Below, one piece after another: positions 21,526 to 29,051 of a stretch of DNA of 64,000 bases. The position numbers and the translations under genes are program-made. Each line of letters begins with the position of its first letter. Position 1 is the first letter of the stretch. This DNA is from a virus. The stretch is from positions 1 through 64,000 of the IMG/VR virus record IMGVR_UViG_3300031669_000007. One strand, written 5' to 3'. Under the pieces are notes generated by a model. That model had not been told where the DNA came from, did not search any database, and worked only from the letters and a program-made list of their open reading frames with translations.

Positions 21526-22077
21526 TTATCGTGCCAATGAGCAAGATTTAAGCAAAGCGATGAGTTCATGCTCTGCTGTTCCTGGTAAATAACGTGCAGT
21601 AATGACGTTATCGTTAATAAAGAAGAAACATTCGCGCGCCTCATATGTCGATTGCGGCATAAATGCTCTTGCATCAAGCAAGTCGGATGCTTTACGAAAA
21701 TCAACTGCTTCGTAGATTTCTTGAGGCAACACGCAACCGCAGGCAGTAATAATTCCGCCAAGAGACTTGCTATCTTCGTTGAATTTTGCAAATGGCAGCG
21801 GAAATGAAAGTGACCGAGACAGTTCCTCGAGTTTGTAATATGTGTCTTCGATGTCTGCATTTGCTCCGCCGTTCAGCACGATTAGCGTTTTGTGATTTGT
21901 TGACCAGTCGCGTAGACGCTTAGATGCAGCAAGTTTCTGATCATCTCGAAGAGAAATGTTTAGTGCTATTGCGTGATACTTGTTAAACATTTCGTGCAAC
22001 ACGTGAAACGACTGAACGCCCTGCTGGATGCTCGACAGGTAAAAATTGACGAATGTATAAAATCGTAAATCGCTCAT
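21526..22077 (-). CDS. Putative peptidyl-tRNA hydrolase 2-like protein
   Basis: A 183-residue protein. I-Q-Q-G-V-Q-S-F-H-V-L-H-E (residues about 17-29) resembles the Q-x-x-H helix of Pth2 enzymes; W-S-T-N-H-K-T-L-I-V-L-N-G-G is a following strand; F-P-L-P-F-A-K-F-N-E-D-S-K-S-L-G-G-I-I-T-A-C-G matches the later strand-loop. Similar proteins are common in large phages. The fold call is tentative, and hydrolase activity is not shown. Confidence 0.55.
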   Translation of the reverse strand: MSDLRFYTFVNFYLSSIQQGVQSFHVLHEMFNKYHAIALNISLRDDQKLAASKRLRDWSTNHKTLIVLNGGANADIEDTYYKLEELSRSLSFPLPFAKFNEDSKSLGGIITACGCVLPQEIYEAVDFRKASDLLDARAFMPQSTYEARECFFFINDNVITARYLPGTAEHELIALLKSCSLAR

Positions 22078-22217
22078 TGTTTTCCCCTCGGTAGCATTGA
22101 AACTAACAATACCAGCATCGACGCGTTAATTGCTAAATTAACCCAGCTGTGTGTCAAAAATGATATAACCGCCGCAAGTGCATTTACGCTTATGGCAACG
22201 ATAAAAAGTTTCCTCAT
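22074..22217 (-). CDS. Small two-helix membrane protein
   Basis: A 47-residue protein (MRKLFIVAISVNALAA) with two hydrophobic helices joined by THSWVN and a basic end (LPRGKQ). Stop and start overlap with the next gene (ATGA). Confidence 0.5.
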   Translation of the reverse strand: MRKLFIVAISVNALAAVISFLTHSWVNLAINASMLVLLVSMLPRGKQ

Positions 22218-22218
22218 G

Positions 22219-22485
22219 TTATTCTTCATCCTTTATTTGTTTAAGCAGTTCTCGGTTATTGCGCTTACGATCAATGCGACGATCAATTACTTTTTCTTTT
22301 GCGATGCCGTGCCTGTTGTTGCCGTGTCGCATAGGACCACGATAGAATTCATCAGACGCGCGATTGAAATCTGCATAGTGGCTATCAGAGCACATCCCCA
22401 CATAAGAGAGTGGGCCGAGCTTCTCTTGCTCTGCTCGCATAAGGCGCTTTAGACTACACTGTTTCTTGCTCACTGAATTTGACAT
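22219..22485 (-). CDS. Small basic hypothetical protein
   Basis: An 88-residue protein (MSNSVSKKQCSLKRLM) with a very basic C-terminal half (VIDRRIDRKRNNRELLKQ). Possible nucleic-acid binder; family unknown. Confidence 0.55.
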   Translation of the reverse strand: MSNSVSKKQCSLKRLMRAEQEKLGPLSYVGMCSDSHYADFNRASDEFYRGPMRHGNNRHGIAKEKVIDRRIDRKRNNRELLKQIKDEE

Positions 22486-22486
22486 A

Positions 22487-22807
22487 TTACTTCACCTTGT
22501 TAGAAAGAACGGCCATCATCAAGTGCTTCTCGACGTCGTCCTTAAAGTTAGGAAAGATTGTAAAAAGTTGAAATGCATCAACTTCGTTGTATTCTTTTTC
22601 GCCGCGAACTGTTGAGTTCTGTTTCTTTCTCTGAACTGCTGCAAGAGTGTGTTGCGAATCATGTTTCTTAAAGGAAAGCTTTTTATCGCGCCTTCCCCAG
22701 CCAGCATAATAAGCATTCCCCATTTTGAATGCAGTCCAAATTTTATCGTGTTTGGTGCCGTTCTCCATGAGAGTGCTCCAACCAATATAAAGAAATTCTG
22801 GTTCCAT
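22487..22807 (-). CDS. WGR-like domain protein
   Basis: A 106-residue protein. F-L-Y-I-G-W-S-T-L at the start, then I-W-T-A-F-K-M-G-N-A-Y-Y-A-G-W-G-R-R-D-K-K-L-S-F-K, which matches the Trp-Gly-Arg signature of WGR domains, nucleic-acid-binding modules also seen with PARPs. A stand-alone copy in phage early regions is familiar to me; its role is unknown. Confidence 0.55.
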   Translation of the reverse strand: MEPEFLYIGWSTLMENGTKHDKIWTAFKMGNAYYAGWGRRDKKLSFKKHDSQHTLAAVQRKKQNSTVRGEKEYNEVDAFQLFTIFPNFKDDVEKHLMMAVLSNKVK

Positions 22808-22819
22808 CTTATCTTCTCC

Positions 22820-22987
22820 TTAAATCAACCACTGCAACGTAACGAAGATCGTTATCCCTGCAGACATTAAATAGTTGTTTGCCTCTGAAATATCCTGCCT
22901 ATATGTTACTTTGGCTATATTAATAAATCCAAAAGCAATGGCTATAAACAAACTAATCATCTTCCCTACTAAAATTAAATCGTGCAT
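22820..22987 (-). CDS. Small membrane protein
   Basis: A 55-residue protein (MHDLILVGKMISLFIA) with two hydrophobic segments around TYRQDISEANN. AGGAG precedes the ATG at 22987. Confidence 0.5.
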   Translation of the reverse strand: MHDLILVGKMISLFIAIAFGFINIAKVTYRQDISEANNYLMSAGITIFVTLQWLI

Positions 22988-22999
22988 CTGATTCTCCTG

Positions 23000-23278
23000 T
23001 TATTGCCAGCGTAAACTGAACATCAGCATATCTTGCTCGTTCTCAAAGTAGTAAATTATGTCGCCCAACTCTGCACCATCAAATGTGCGGTCAACAATAA
23101 CTTTGTCTGTTTTCCAGTCATATCTGGTAGCAGGGGAATATTCTTCTGACGAGTGCTTCCCCGAACAGCATTCGTATTGCCATACCCTACGCGGGTCACG
23201 GTTAACGTGATCAGGGTGACGAGCAAGACAGATAAACCAGTCATATCGTAGAGTAGGACCAACGCGTCTTGCGATCAT
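23000..23278 (-). CDS. Tail-family small protein (MFSLRWQ)
   Basis: A 92-residue member away from the big arrays: basic start (MIARRVGPTLRYDW), a His/Cys/Arg-rich middle and tail F-E-N-E-Q-D-M-L-M-F-S-L-R-W-Q. Overlaps the upstream stop (ATGA). Confidence 0.7.
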   Translation of the reverse strand: MIARRVGPTLRYDWFICLARHPDHVNRDPRRVWQYECCSGKHSSEEYSPATRYDWKTDKVIVDRTFDGAELGDIIYYFENEQDMLMFSLRWQ

Positions 23279-23454
23279 TTCAGCAACTCATACAAGTATG
23301 CAGTTAATTCTTCATCAGCACCTTCGCGCTCACACCAATCTGCATACCACACAGGATCAAGTTCATCTGCCAACTCGCATTGTTCATACATTGGCATGAT
23401 AGAAAGGCGCTTTTTTACGTTGTAACAAAGCCGCTTAAACATTTCGTGTTCCAT
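23275..23454 (-). CDS. Small acidic protein, W-C-E type
   Basis: A 59-residue frame from ATG at 23454 (MEHEMFKRLCYNVKK). It has W-Y-A-D-W-C-E-R-E-G followed by D-E-E-L-T-A-Y-L-Y-E-L-L-K at the end. This resembles the W-C-E helix and tail of the neighbouring family, with L-L-K in place of L-R-W. ATGA overlap downstream. Confidence 0.55.
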   Translation of the reverse strand: MEHEMFKRLCYNVKKRLSIMPMYEQCELADELDPVWYADWCEREGADEELTAYLYELLK

Positions 23455-23490
23455 CTTACTGTTCCTTTGTGCCGGTCATTAGGGTTCTTT

Positions 23491-23868
23491 TCACTTCAAT
23501 CCCAACAGCTCGCGTTCTTCTGGGTCAAGTTTTGCAAGAGCAGCCTGACGCTTTTCATAACGACGCTGTGCTTCCAATCGATCATCGATTTTGCGGTTCA
23601 CTGCTCGCTCAAGCTCTTCGAGAGACCAATCACTTTGACCAGCAAGGCCGAATTCATCGTAGACATAATATTCTGTTTCTGCGTCGCGGTCGTAAAACGT
23701 GTATTTTCCATAGTCGACGTCGACTTTAGTCAACTCAAAACCTTCGTTCACTGCGGCTGCGACTGTTTCACGGAAACGCCGAGGGTATGTTTCCCGACGA
23801 GCCTGCATCAATGCTGCACGTTCTGCTTCTTCACGTGCGCGACGGTCTGCTGCTTTTTCTCGTGCCAT
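23491..23868 (-). CDS. Charged helical hypothetical protein
   Basis: Start at 23868 (MAREKAADRRAREEAE) following the stop of the 23870-24187 gene. The 125-residue product is Arg/Glu rich with a central V-D-V-D-Y-G-K-Y-T-F-Y-D-R-D-A strand region and a C-terminal helix (LEAQRRYEKRQAALAK). Confidence 0.55.
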   Translation of the reverse strand: MAREKAADRRAREEAERAALMQARRETYPRRFRETVAAAVNEGFELTKVDVDYGKYTFYDRDAETEYYVYDEFGLAGQSDWSLEELERAVNRKIDDRLEAQRRYEKRQAALAKLDPEERELLGLK

Positions 23869-23869
23869 T

Positions 23870-24187
23870 TTATACTCCTGCTTTCTTAGATTCAGCGGCG
23901 ATTGCCAGTTGTTTCCAGTAGATGCCAATTTTCATATTGCCATCTTTCATCTTTTTGCGCCAGTATGCAACTTGCTTTGCCGTCAAAAATCCACGATTCA
24001 AATAAAATGTTGCCATCGATGTCCCTACTCGGGCGTGGCACGGGCGAAATCCTTCGCCATTACGATATTTCGTATCTTCTGTTCTTTGTTCGTCTGCTGT
24101 TTGATTTTTGTAGAGCACCACAAGAGCGTGAGCAACTGCTTTGTCATTTATTTCAAGCAATTTTACAATGGCTTCTTTGGATAACAT
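23870..24187 (-). CDS. Conserved phage hypothetical (MLSKEAIVKLL)
   Basis: A 105-residue protein: helical N-terminus, then Y-K-N-Q-T-A-D-E-Q, F-R-P-C-H-A-R-V-G-T-S-M-A, and a conserved-looking end F-L-T-A-K-Q-V-A-Y-W-R-K. I recall this pattern from other phage early regions. No known role. First cistron after the promoter at 24219-24246. Confidence 0.6.
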   Translation of the reverse strand: MLSKEAIVKLLEINDKAVAHALVVLYKNQTADEQRTEDTKYRNGEGFRPCHARVGTSMATFYLNRGFLTAKQVAYWRKKMKDGNMKIGIYWKQLAIAAESKKAGV

Positions 24188-24218
24188 TTTGCGCTCTCTT
24201 TATTAACTGTATGATGCT

Positions 24219-24246
24219 ATTATACAGCATTTAACCGAAAAGTCAA
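24219..24246 (-). promoter_or_regulatory. Sigma70-like early promoter
   Basis: TTGACT, 16-base spacer, TATAAT on the minus strand. The block from -35 through the leader is almost identical to 3589-3616, 20 kb away, a dispersed repeat. Confidence 0.8.
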
Positions 24247-24280
24247 GCGATTTTTACCATCTATGGAATCAACAGTTTAG

Positions 24281-24589
24281 CTATTCGTCTTCGTTGTTTT
24301 TAGCCAGTTCTCGCAACATTTTTAGTTTATCTGATACCGAAATCTTATAAACTATTGGATGCAGGCGAAATTCTATTTTGTCGGTGAATTTAATCCAAAA
24401 ATCTACTGCACGGTGACATATCAAACAATTCTTTTTTGTGAGCATCTCTTTTAAAAAATCAAAGATACCAAATGGTACAAGAGGAAGAGCACTAAGAATT
24501 AAGAATATGAGATATATAAGAACGATCAAATAACCCAACAGCATTCTCGCTGTTGTCTCTGCGTCAATGTTAAATGGATTCACATCCAT
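24281..24589 (-). CDS. Membrane protein, 102 residues
   Basis: One strong hydrophobic segment (LLGYLIVLIYLIFLILSALP) after a polar start, then a Lys/Cys region (KKNCLICHRAVDFW) and a charged end. Probable inner-membrane protein with a cytoplasmic C-terminal half. Confidence 0.55.
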   Translation of the reverse strand: MDVNPFNIDAETTARMLLGYLIVLIYLIFLILSALPLVPFGIFDFLKEMLTKKNCLICHRAVDFWIKFTDKIEFRLHPIVYKISVSDKLKMLRELAKNNEDE

Positions 24590-24789
24590 TTTAATTTAAA
24601 CACCACTGCTTCTTCGTCAGAATAAAACCTAAATTTAACACGGTCAGGTTGTTGTCCGTCTGCCCACCCAACCATCCACGATACGCCATTGTATTCCATT
24701 TTGCCAAATACATTTTCGCACCATTCATAGATTTTAATCATATGCTCGTATTCTTCGTTTGTCCCACGCTCAACAATAAATTCTGTCAT
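24580..24789 (-). CDS. Tail-family small protein (VFKLKWM)
   Basis: Start at 24789 (MTEFIVERGTNEEYEH), in an ATGA overlap, with GGGGAGG upstream encoded by the preceding W-G-G-I codons. I-Y-E-W-C-E-N-V-F-G, then V-S-W-M-V-G-W and tail F-Y-S-D-E-E-A-V-V-F-K-L-K-W-M. Confidence 0.75.
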   Translation of the reverse strand: MTEFIVERGTNEEYEHMIKIYEWCENVFGKMEYNGVSWMVGWADGQQPDRVKFRFYSDEEAVVFKLKWM

Positions 24790-25043
24790 AATTTTATACC
24801 TCCCCAACGCAATGCAAATAATGTTGCATCGTGTCCATTGACAAAGCAGTAATACAAAATATTATTCTCATCTTCGTCTTCGTCTATTTTCCACTCATCA
24901 TATGACGTGGCTTCTGTTGTCCATAACTCATGTCTCTCGCCAATGTTTTCTTCGCACCATATAATTCGGACATGGGTGCGATCGGCAAAACGAACGCTTG
25001 GCACACCTACCCTAAAGATCATTTCTTTTTCCGATTTTGCCAT
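24786..25043 (-). CDS. Tail-family small protein (LFALRWGG)
   Basis: Start at 25043 (MAKSEKEMIFRVGVPS) in a TAATG overlap. I-I-W-C-E-E-N-I-G, W-T-T-E-A, an acidic middle (DEDEDENN) and tail V-N-G-H-D-A-T-L-F-A-L-R-W-G-G. Closest to the next gene. Confidence 0.75.
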   Translation of the reverse strand: MAKSEKEMIFRVGVPSVRFADRTHVRIIWCEENIGERHELWTTEATSYDEWKIDEDEDENNILYYCFVNGHDATLFALRWGGIKL

Positions 25044-25279
25044 TATACAGTTACGTTGGCCCACCGCAATGCAAATAACATTGCATCTTGTTCATTGAGA
25101 AACATGAAAAGAGTTTTCCGATCGTTTCCTTCTCCAAGAGGTAACTTAATTGTCCACGATTTATATATTTCGCCGACGTGTTCTTCGCACCATTCAACTC
25201 TTATCATCGAGTTATTTGAAAAAATAAATTTTGGCACACTTACCGCAAACTTTAGATCTTGCATGTCTTGTCGGTCCAT
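25043..25279 (-). CDS. Tail-family small protein (LFALRWAN)
   Basis: A 78-residue protein with AAAGG before the ATG at 25279. R-V-E-W-C-E-E-H-V-G, S-W-T-I-K-L and tail F-L-N-E-Q-D-A-M-L-F-A-L-R-W-A-N. With 24786-25043 it forms a tandem pair of close copies. Confidence 0.75.
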   Translation of the reverse strand: MDRQDMQDLKFAVSVPKFIFSNNSMIRVEWCEEHVGEIYKSWTIKLPLGEGNDRKTLFMFLNEQDAMLFALRWANVTV

Positions 25280-25515
25280 ATAATGCCTTTTCCCTCAACT
25301 AACAACTCAAACACGTCGTTGACCTGAACAAGCTGTGGCCTGCCAGGCGAGGAGTAGCATTCTGGTGTTTCTTTTGGCTGCTTCACCCAATAGGCGTCGA
25401 TATATTCGTTTGCTTCGGCAATGCTGCGATGATACGAAAACCCGTCAGGCCGTTGACCCCAGCCACGTTCGTATTCAGTCCATTCAACTTCTGTTACTGC
25501 TGATATTTTTGCCAT
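25252..25515 (-). CDS. Hypothetical protein, 87 residues
   Basis: MAKISAVTEVEWTEYE start; Trp, Tyr and Pro rich (R-G-W-G-Q-R-P-D-G-F). It overlaps the following tail-family gene by 28 bases. No family recognised. Confidence 0.55.
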   Translation of the reverse strand: MAKISAVTEVEWTEYERGWGQRPDGFSYHRSIAEANEYIDAYWVKQPKETPECYSSPGRPQLVQVNDVFELLVEGKGIIWTDKTCKI

Positions 25516-25516
25516 A

Positions 25517-25777
25517 TTATTCCTTTGCCCACTCTCTTGGGTTAGTATAAATTTTCTTAATTGACTCTGGGTATTTTAGTAGCAACATTGACTCAATGCC
25601 GTCTATGCGAACAAAATATACGCCGTCGTGCTGCGCGTAGTAGTCATCCTCGCCGAGAAGACTCAATATCCAGTCACATATTTCTGTGCGATTTTTCATC
25701 TCATATTGACTCTTAATTCTTAGGCCAATGAAGCCGCAACTAAGAAGTTTCTTGGGAGTATTTCTAATTTTTAACAC
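25517..25777 (-). CDS. Tail-family divergent member (LLLKYPES)
   Basis: An 86-residue protein from a GTG at 25777. I-C-D-W-I-L-S-L-L-G takes the place of the W-C-E helix; the end is D-G-I-E-S-M-L-L-L-K-Y-P-E-S followed by a 13-residue extension. The L-L-L-K-Y form matches the 56-58 kb subfamily, and the P-E-S extension echoes 8487-8729. Confidence 0.6.
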   Translation of the reverse strand: MLKIRNTPKKLLSCGFIGLRIKSQYEMKNRTEICDWILSLLGEDDYYAQHDGVYFVRIDGIESMLLLKYPESIKKIYTNPREWAKE

Positions 25778-25944
25778 TATTCGCCTTTTTTGATTTGTTC
25801 AAGACGAGCCAAAACTTCTTCAAGTATGTCAACCTTTGCTTCACATTTTGCATACCACTCCTGCTCCTGATATGAACCAGGATGAGCATAATCATCAATA
25901 CGAGATTTTACATACTCAATTGCTTTATCTATTTTTTTTGCCAC
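25777..25944 (-). CDS. Small helical protein, 55 residues
   Basis: A GTG at 25944 opens a 55-residue charged helical protein (KKIDKAIEYVKSRIDD; KCEAKVDILEEVLARLEQ). Its stop and the next GTG overlap. Likely coiled coil. Confidence 0.5.
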   Translation of the reverse strand: MAKKIDKAIEYVKSRIDDYAHPGSYQEQEWYAKCEAKVDILEEVLARLEQIKKGE

Positions 25945-25953
25945 AATGACCTC

Positions 25954-26490
25954 TTACTTTGCTAAACGTTTTTGCAACCAGTACGGAACACCGTTGTTTC
26001 GACCACAGCCAAGTTTCTTGCCGAGTTTTACCAACTTGCCTTTTGGCCAATGTGCATAAACTCGTTTTTGAAGCAAGAATTTGTCGTAGTATGCTTCGCC
26101 GCTATAACGCAACTTATGATTAAGGTAATTTCGAGGGCCGATATTGTATGATTCAACTGCGCCGCGAACTGAGTGTGTCAGTTTGTAATATTCGCGAAGT
26201 TTTGCAATTCCCTGAGCAATGTTTGTGTGAATGTTGAAGGATCCGTTTTGGACTTGCATTAGTCCATTGGACGATTCTCTTGCAGTATGGTTCCTAGCGA
26301 GTGGGTTCATTGAAGACTCGTTACGCATAATTGCGAAAACATCTGATGCTCTTGGGAAATCACTGTAAGCAAGGCGCGTCACAGTTTTTGTTATCTCTCT
26401 GTTTGGAGTGATCTCGCCGCAGGCATATACTGATGCTGTCATTGCTGTCATCGTGAGGGCAAGTGCTAAGAATATCTGACTTCGGTTCAT
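25954..26490 (-). CDS. Secreted lytic transglycosylase (SLT fold)
   Basis: A 178-residue enzyme. Residues 1-24 are a signal peptide (basic MNRSQ, hydrophobic core, V-Y-A-C near the end). Catalytic motif F-A-I-M-R-N-E-S-S-M-N-P carries the Glu; S-S-N-G-L-M-Q-V and A-V-E-S-Y-N-I-G-P are the matching SLT motifs. Acts on peptidoglycan in the periplasm. Preceded by AGGAG and the early promoter at 26519-26546, which is unusual for a lysis enzyme. Confidence 0.8.
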   Translation of the reverse strand: MNRSQIFLALALTMTAMTASVYACGEITPNREITKTVTRLAYSDFPRASDVFAIMRNESSMNPLARNHTARESSNGLMQVQNGSFNIHTNIAQGIAKLREYYKLTHSVRGAVESYNIGPRNYLNHKLRYSGEAYYDKFLLQKRVYAHWPKGKLVKLGKKLGCGRNNGVPYWLQKRLAK

Positions 26491-26518
26491 TATTTCTCCT
26501 TAATTAGGCAACAGTTCT

Positions 26519-26546
26519 ATTATACGCTTTCGGTAAGAAAAGTCAA
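26519..26546 (-). promoter_or_regulatory. Sigma70-like early promoter
   Basis: TTGACT, 16-base spacer, TATAAT on the minus strand, 28 bases upstream of the transglycosylase ATG. Confidence 0.75.
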
Positions 26547-26607
26547 GGTTTTTGTGATTTTAATCACTTTTAGAATCAATGATTTAAAATTTAATCCTGT
26601 GTTTTCA

Positions 26608-26615
26608 ACTAAATA
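26608..26615 (+). promoter_or_regulatory. Late-type element ACTAAATA, 4 bases before ATG
   Basis: Plus-strand ACTAAATA followed by CTGA and the ATG at 26620. Differs from TATAAATA at two positions but has the same close spacing to the start as several others. Confidence 0.4.
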
Positions 26616-26619
26616 CTGA

Positions 26620-27075
26620 ATGCAACTATCAGAAATTAAACCCCAATTCGTAATTGTGATGGGCGGTGCAGGAAGCGGTAAGAACCACTTTATTGCTAAC
26701 AATCCACCCTACTCTGGATACGAACTTATTGACGTCGACGCTATTAAAGGCGAAGTAGGTCTGGATGCAGCTATTTCTCAAATTAAGCCCTTAATAATAT
26801 CATCGTTTGAAGTACAAGAAAACGTAGTTCATCCGACAACAGGTACTAATCTCAAGGCTCAACAAAATAAGATTGCCTTAGCGCATGACTATGGATACGT
26901 TGTTACGCTTATTTTAGTCGATGTTCCCATTGAGCAAGCAATTGATCAAGTCAGACAGCGTGTAAGAGCAGGTGGTCACGATGTATCTCTTGAGAAGATT
27001 GTATCGTCAAATAAGATAGCAAAAGAAAACTTTAATTCTCTTTCCCAGCTTGTAGATAAAGCTCAGGTTGTTTAG
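26620..27075 (+). CDS. P-loop kinase-like protein (zeta/PNK type)
   Basis: A 151-residue plus-strand protein. Walker A is G-G-A-G-S-G-K-N-H-F (residues about 14-23), followed by L-I-D-V-D-A-I-K as a likely Walker-B-like or substrate Asp, and R-Q-R-V-R-A-G-G-H as a lid with Arg. Layout fits small phosphotransferases such as zeta toxins or polynucleotide kinases. The N-terminus MQLSEIKP is a weak match to the capsid-targeting-like leader seen at 34-50 kb. Confidence 0.6.
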   Translation: MQLSEIKPQFVIVMGGAGSGKNHFIANNPPYSGYELIDVDAIKGEVGLDAAISQIKPLIISSFEVQENVVHPTTGTNLKAQQNKIALAHDYGYVVTLILVDVPIEQAIDQVRQRVRAGGHDVSLEKIVSSNKIAKENFNSLSQLVDKAQVV

Positions 27076-27305
27076 TGTACGACGTGCCCTAGTCGAGCAT
27101 GTACTTCTTCTATATCAGTTACTCCGTATAGCTTAAAAATCTCAATTAGCTTTTCTGGAATCTCATCATATACTTCGGGCATTAGAATGGATTTAAGATT
27201 TCCGTCAGCATCAAGTATTATTGCATAATCATCTAACCCAATTTCTTCTAGATCAACTTCGTCTTCTGTATCAACCTCATTCAACTTCTTGTAATCTTCT
27301 TTCAT
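27072..27305 (-). CDS. Acidic hypothetical protein
   Basis: A 77-residue acidic protein (MKEDYKKLNEVDTEDE, then VDLEEIGLDDYAIILD). Converges with the kinase-like gene, overlapping its end by 4 bases. No family recognised. Confidence 0.5.
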   Translation of the reverse strand: MKEDYKKLNEVDTEDEVDLEEIGLDDYAIILDADGNLKSILMPEVYDEIPEKLIEIFKLYGVTDIEEVHARLGHVVH

Positions 27306-27942
27306 GACTGCCCTCTGCTAGTGCTTCATAATACTTAACAACATATAATAATAGTTGATTTACTACCTTATGTTCTCTTCCAAAAGCTGCCTCATAACAT
27401 TTAAACATTGCAGTCTTAGATATGTGTTTAATTGTTATCTTTTTTGGATACTCTTTAATTAGAATATCTACTGCGATTGAATAACCGAAAGCTTCTACTT
27501 CATCTGAGTTGCCCAAGTATTCCTGTTCTAATCTTTTGCTTTCTTCTGTCGATAAGCTTACAAAAATAGTGTGGCCAATATCAAAACCACGCAATCTATA
27601 TTGTGTCTGATGTACAATTTCATGCCCGGAACATTCTATTAGATCAAGACATAACTTTGGCCAATCTATATCCTTCATTAGAATTTTTTTCTGAGTATTG
27701 CTGTATGTGACATATATCACAATAGGCGGGATATTTGATTCGTCATCTTCTGGATCATATGTGCCACTAATCACAATGTGGTTTTTTAATATAGATTTAT
27801 CTCTTGCTGTTCTAACACGAATGTCAGTAGTTGCAATAAGACTGCGTATTAATCTTGTAAATTCTGGTACTGTAAATTTTTTAGTTGAGATGGATTCTCC
27901 GTACTTAATCATCTCTTGATAATGATCTCTAATCTCTGACAT
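27277..27942 (-). CDS. Putative zinc metallopeptidase (HExxH)
   Basis: A 221-residue protein with C-S-G-H-E-I-V-H-Q-T-Q, the HExxH zincin motif (residues about 109-119), and an acidic E in N-S-D-E-V-E-A-F-G-Y about 35 residues later that could be the third ligand. No signal peptide, so a cytoplasmic or virion enzyme. Lies next to the PAAR and virion-like genes. Peptidase activity is inferred from the motif only. Confidence 0.55.
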   Translation of the reverse strand: MSEIRDHYQEMIKYGESISTKKFTVPEFTRLIRSLIATTDIRVRTARDKSILKNHIVISGTYDPEDDESNIPPIVIYVTYSNTQKKILMKDIDWPKLCLDLIECSGHEIVHQTQYRLRGFDIGHTIFVSLSTEESKRLEQEYLGNSDEVEAFGYSIAVDILIKEYPKKITIKHISKTAMFKCYEAAFGREHKVVNQLLLYVVKYYEALAEGSHERRLQEVE

Positions 27943-27946
27943 GGTG

Positions 27947-28237
27947 TCAGCCCACGAAAACGTTCGGTGATCCTGCTGCTGCTATATCACCACATGATAT
28001 AGCATCCCCTATGCGATGTATGAATTTTCCTTCTGCTTGAACTGTAGATGAAGCTCCGACTGCTTTAGCTTCTTGCACGTCTTGTCCGTCATTGCATACA
28101 TGTGTTGTGTAGTGATCTCCTACTCTAAGAACTGAGATACCATTAATAATAACAGTGGATGATCCTTCTATAGGAGTTAGTGGACCGTGACAGTGTCCTG
28201 CGCTTAGATCTACACCTTTTCTAACTGGAGCGGGCAT
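27947..28237 (-). CDS. PAAR-domain spike-tip protein
   Basis: A 96-residue protein with the PAAR-fold pattern: D-L-S-A-G-H-C-H-G-P, V-I-I-N-G-I-S-V-L-R-V-G-D, H-V-C-N-D-G, and I-H-R-I-G-D-A-I-S-C-G. His and Cys in these positions bind the metal at the needle tip. In T4 the equivalent (gp5.4) caps the central spike. Overlaps the 28237-28752 start. Confidence 0.8.
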   Translation of the reverse strand: MPAPVRKGVDLSAGHCHGPLTPIEGSSTVIINGISVLRVGDHYTTHVCNDGQDVQEAKAVGASSTVQAEGKFIHRIGDAISCGDIAAAGSPNVFVG

Positions 28238-28752
28238 TAAAATTTCCCCTTTTTAACACTTGCAACTAATGATGCATTTGCTGATACATAATCCGTTAAT
28301 ACAGTTATATCAAATTTCTGTGTTGAATTGTCCGAAAATAACACATCGACCTGTACTGTTTTGCTTGAAACACTTGGTGCTATGTATTTATACAAAGAGT
28401 TAAAAGTTTCTGGTAATTTGCCGAAAGAGGTGGTCTCTTTATATGCATTGTTAACGTCAAGATAATCAAGTATTCGACTAAACACGTCTTGGAATTGCCC
28501 AGAAATGACAAAGGAATTAGATGGTATATGAATATCAGATAAATGAGTTGCGATAGTTATGCCAGAGTCTACCAATACAGCACTAACAATCTCGGGCTGC
28601 GTGGGAGTAATTCCGATTCCTATACCACCAGAACCTAATCCAGATTCTTCAATCGTATATGTCACAGTTAGCGAAAACGGCGTAAACTCGGTGTAGATAG
28701 GAGTTATTTTGGGCGTTATTACTAACTTTGATGTAGACGATACTGCTGACAT
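28237..28752 (-). CDS. Probable baseplate or tail protein
   Basis: A 171-residue Ser/Thr/Ile-rich, beta-strand-rich protein (S-L-T-V-T-Y-T-I-E-E-S-G-L-G-S-G) with no charged helices, directly upstream of the PAAR gene (TAATG overlap). Virion role inferred from composition and neighbour. Confidence 0.5.
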   Translation of the reverse strand: MSAVSSTSKLVITPKITPIYTEFTPFSLTVTYTIEESGLGSGGIGIGITPTQPEIVSAVLVDSGITIATHLSDIHIPSNSFVISGQFQDVFSRILDYLDVNNAYKETTSFGKLPETFNSLYKYIAPSVSSKTVQVDVLFSDNSTQKFDITVLTDYVSANASLVASVKKGKF

Positions 28753-29051
28753 TATGCTTTCGCTAATGTAATGCCTGTAGTCTTTTGAATATAGTGATCA
28801 GACATTTCACGCATAGTTAAACCGTGCAGCATAATATGCTGGAAATGTATTGGCATTGCCAACTCTGATTCACTTGTAAAGATTGTAGGCACTAATACGA
28901 TACCCTGTTGAGTAGGCATCACTGTCATTGGTTTCTTAATCATAAATCCAGTTTCTGTTTCTTCGTCGAACTTAGCAACAACCTCATCTCCGTTTGAAAT
29001 TTTCATTGAGATGATGTCTCCTGATTTGTATTTCTTTTTATTTAATAACAT
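28752..29051 (-). CDS. LSm-like small protein
   Basis: A 99-residue protein. Y-K-S-G-D-I-I-S-M-K-I-S-N-G-D-E-V-V-A-K-F looks like the first strands of an Sm/Hfq barrel, followed by K-K-P-M-T-V-M-P-T-Q-Q-G and Y-I-Q-K-T-T-G-I. Proteins of this form are common in T4-like marine phages. RNA binding is inferred from the fold resemblance. Confidence 0.6.
   Translation of the reverse strand: MLLNKKKYKSGDIISMKISNGDEVVAKFDEETETGFMIKKPMTVMPTQQGIVLVPTIFTSESELAMPIHFQHIMLHGLTMREMSDHYIQKTTGITLAKA

Noticed and set aside
21201-21860. 219-residue minus-strand frame
   Set aside because: Its first half is an out-of-frame reading of the Pth2-like gene; the real gene starts at 21506 with AAAGGAG.
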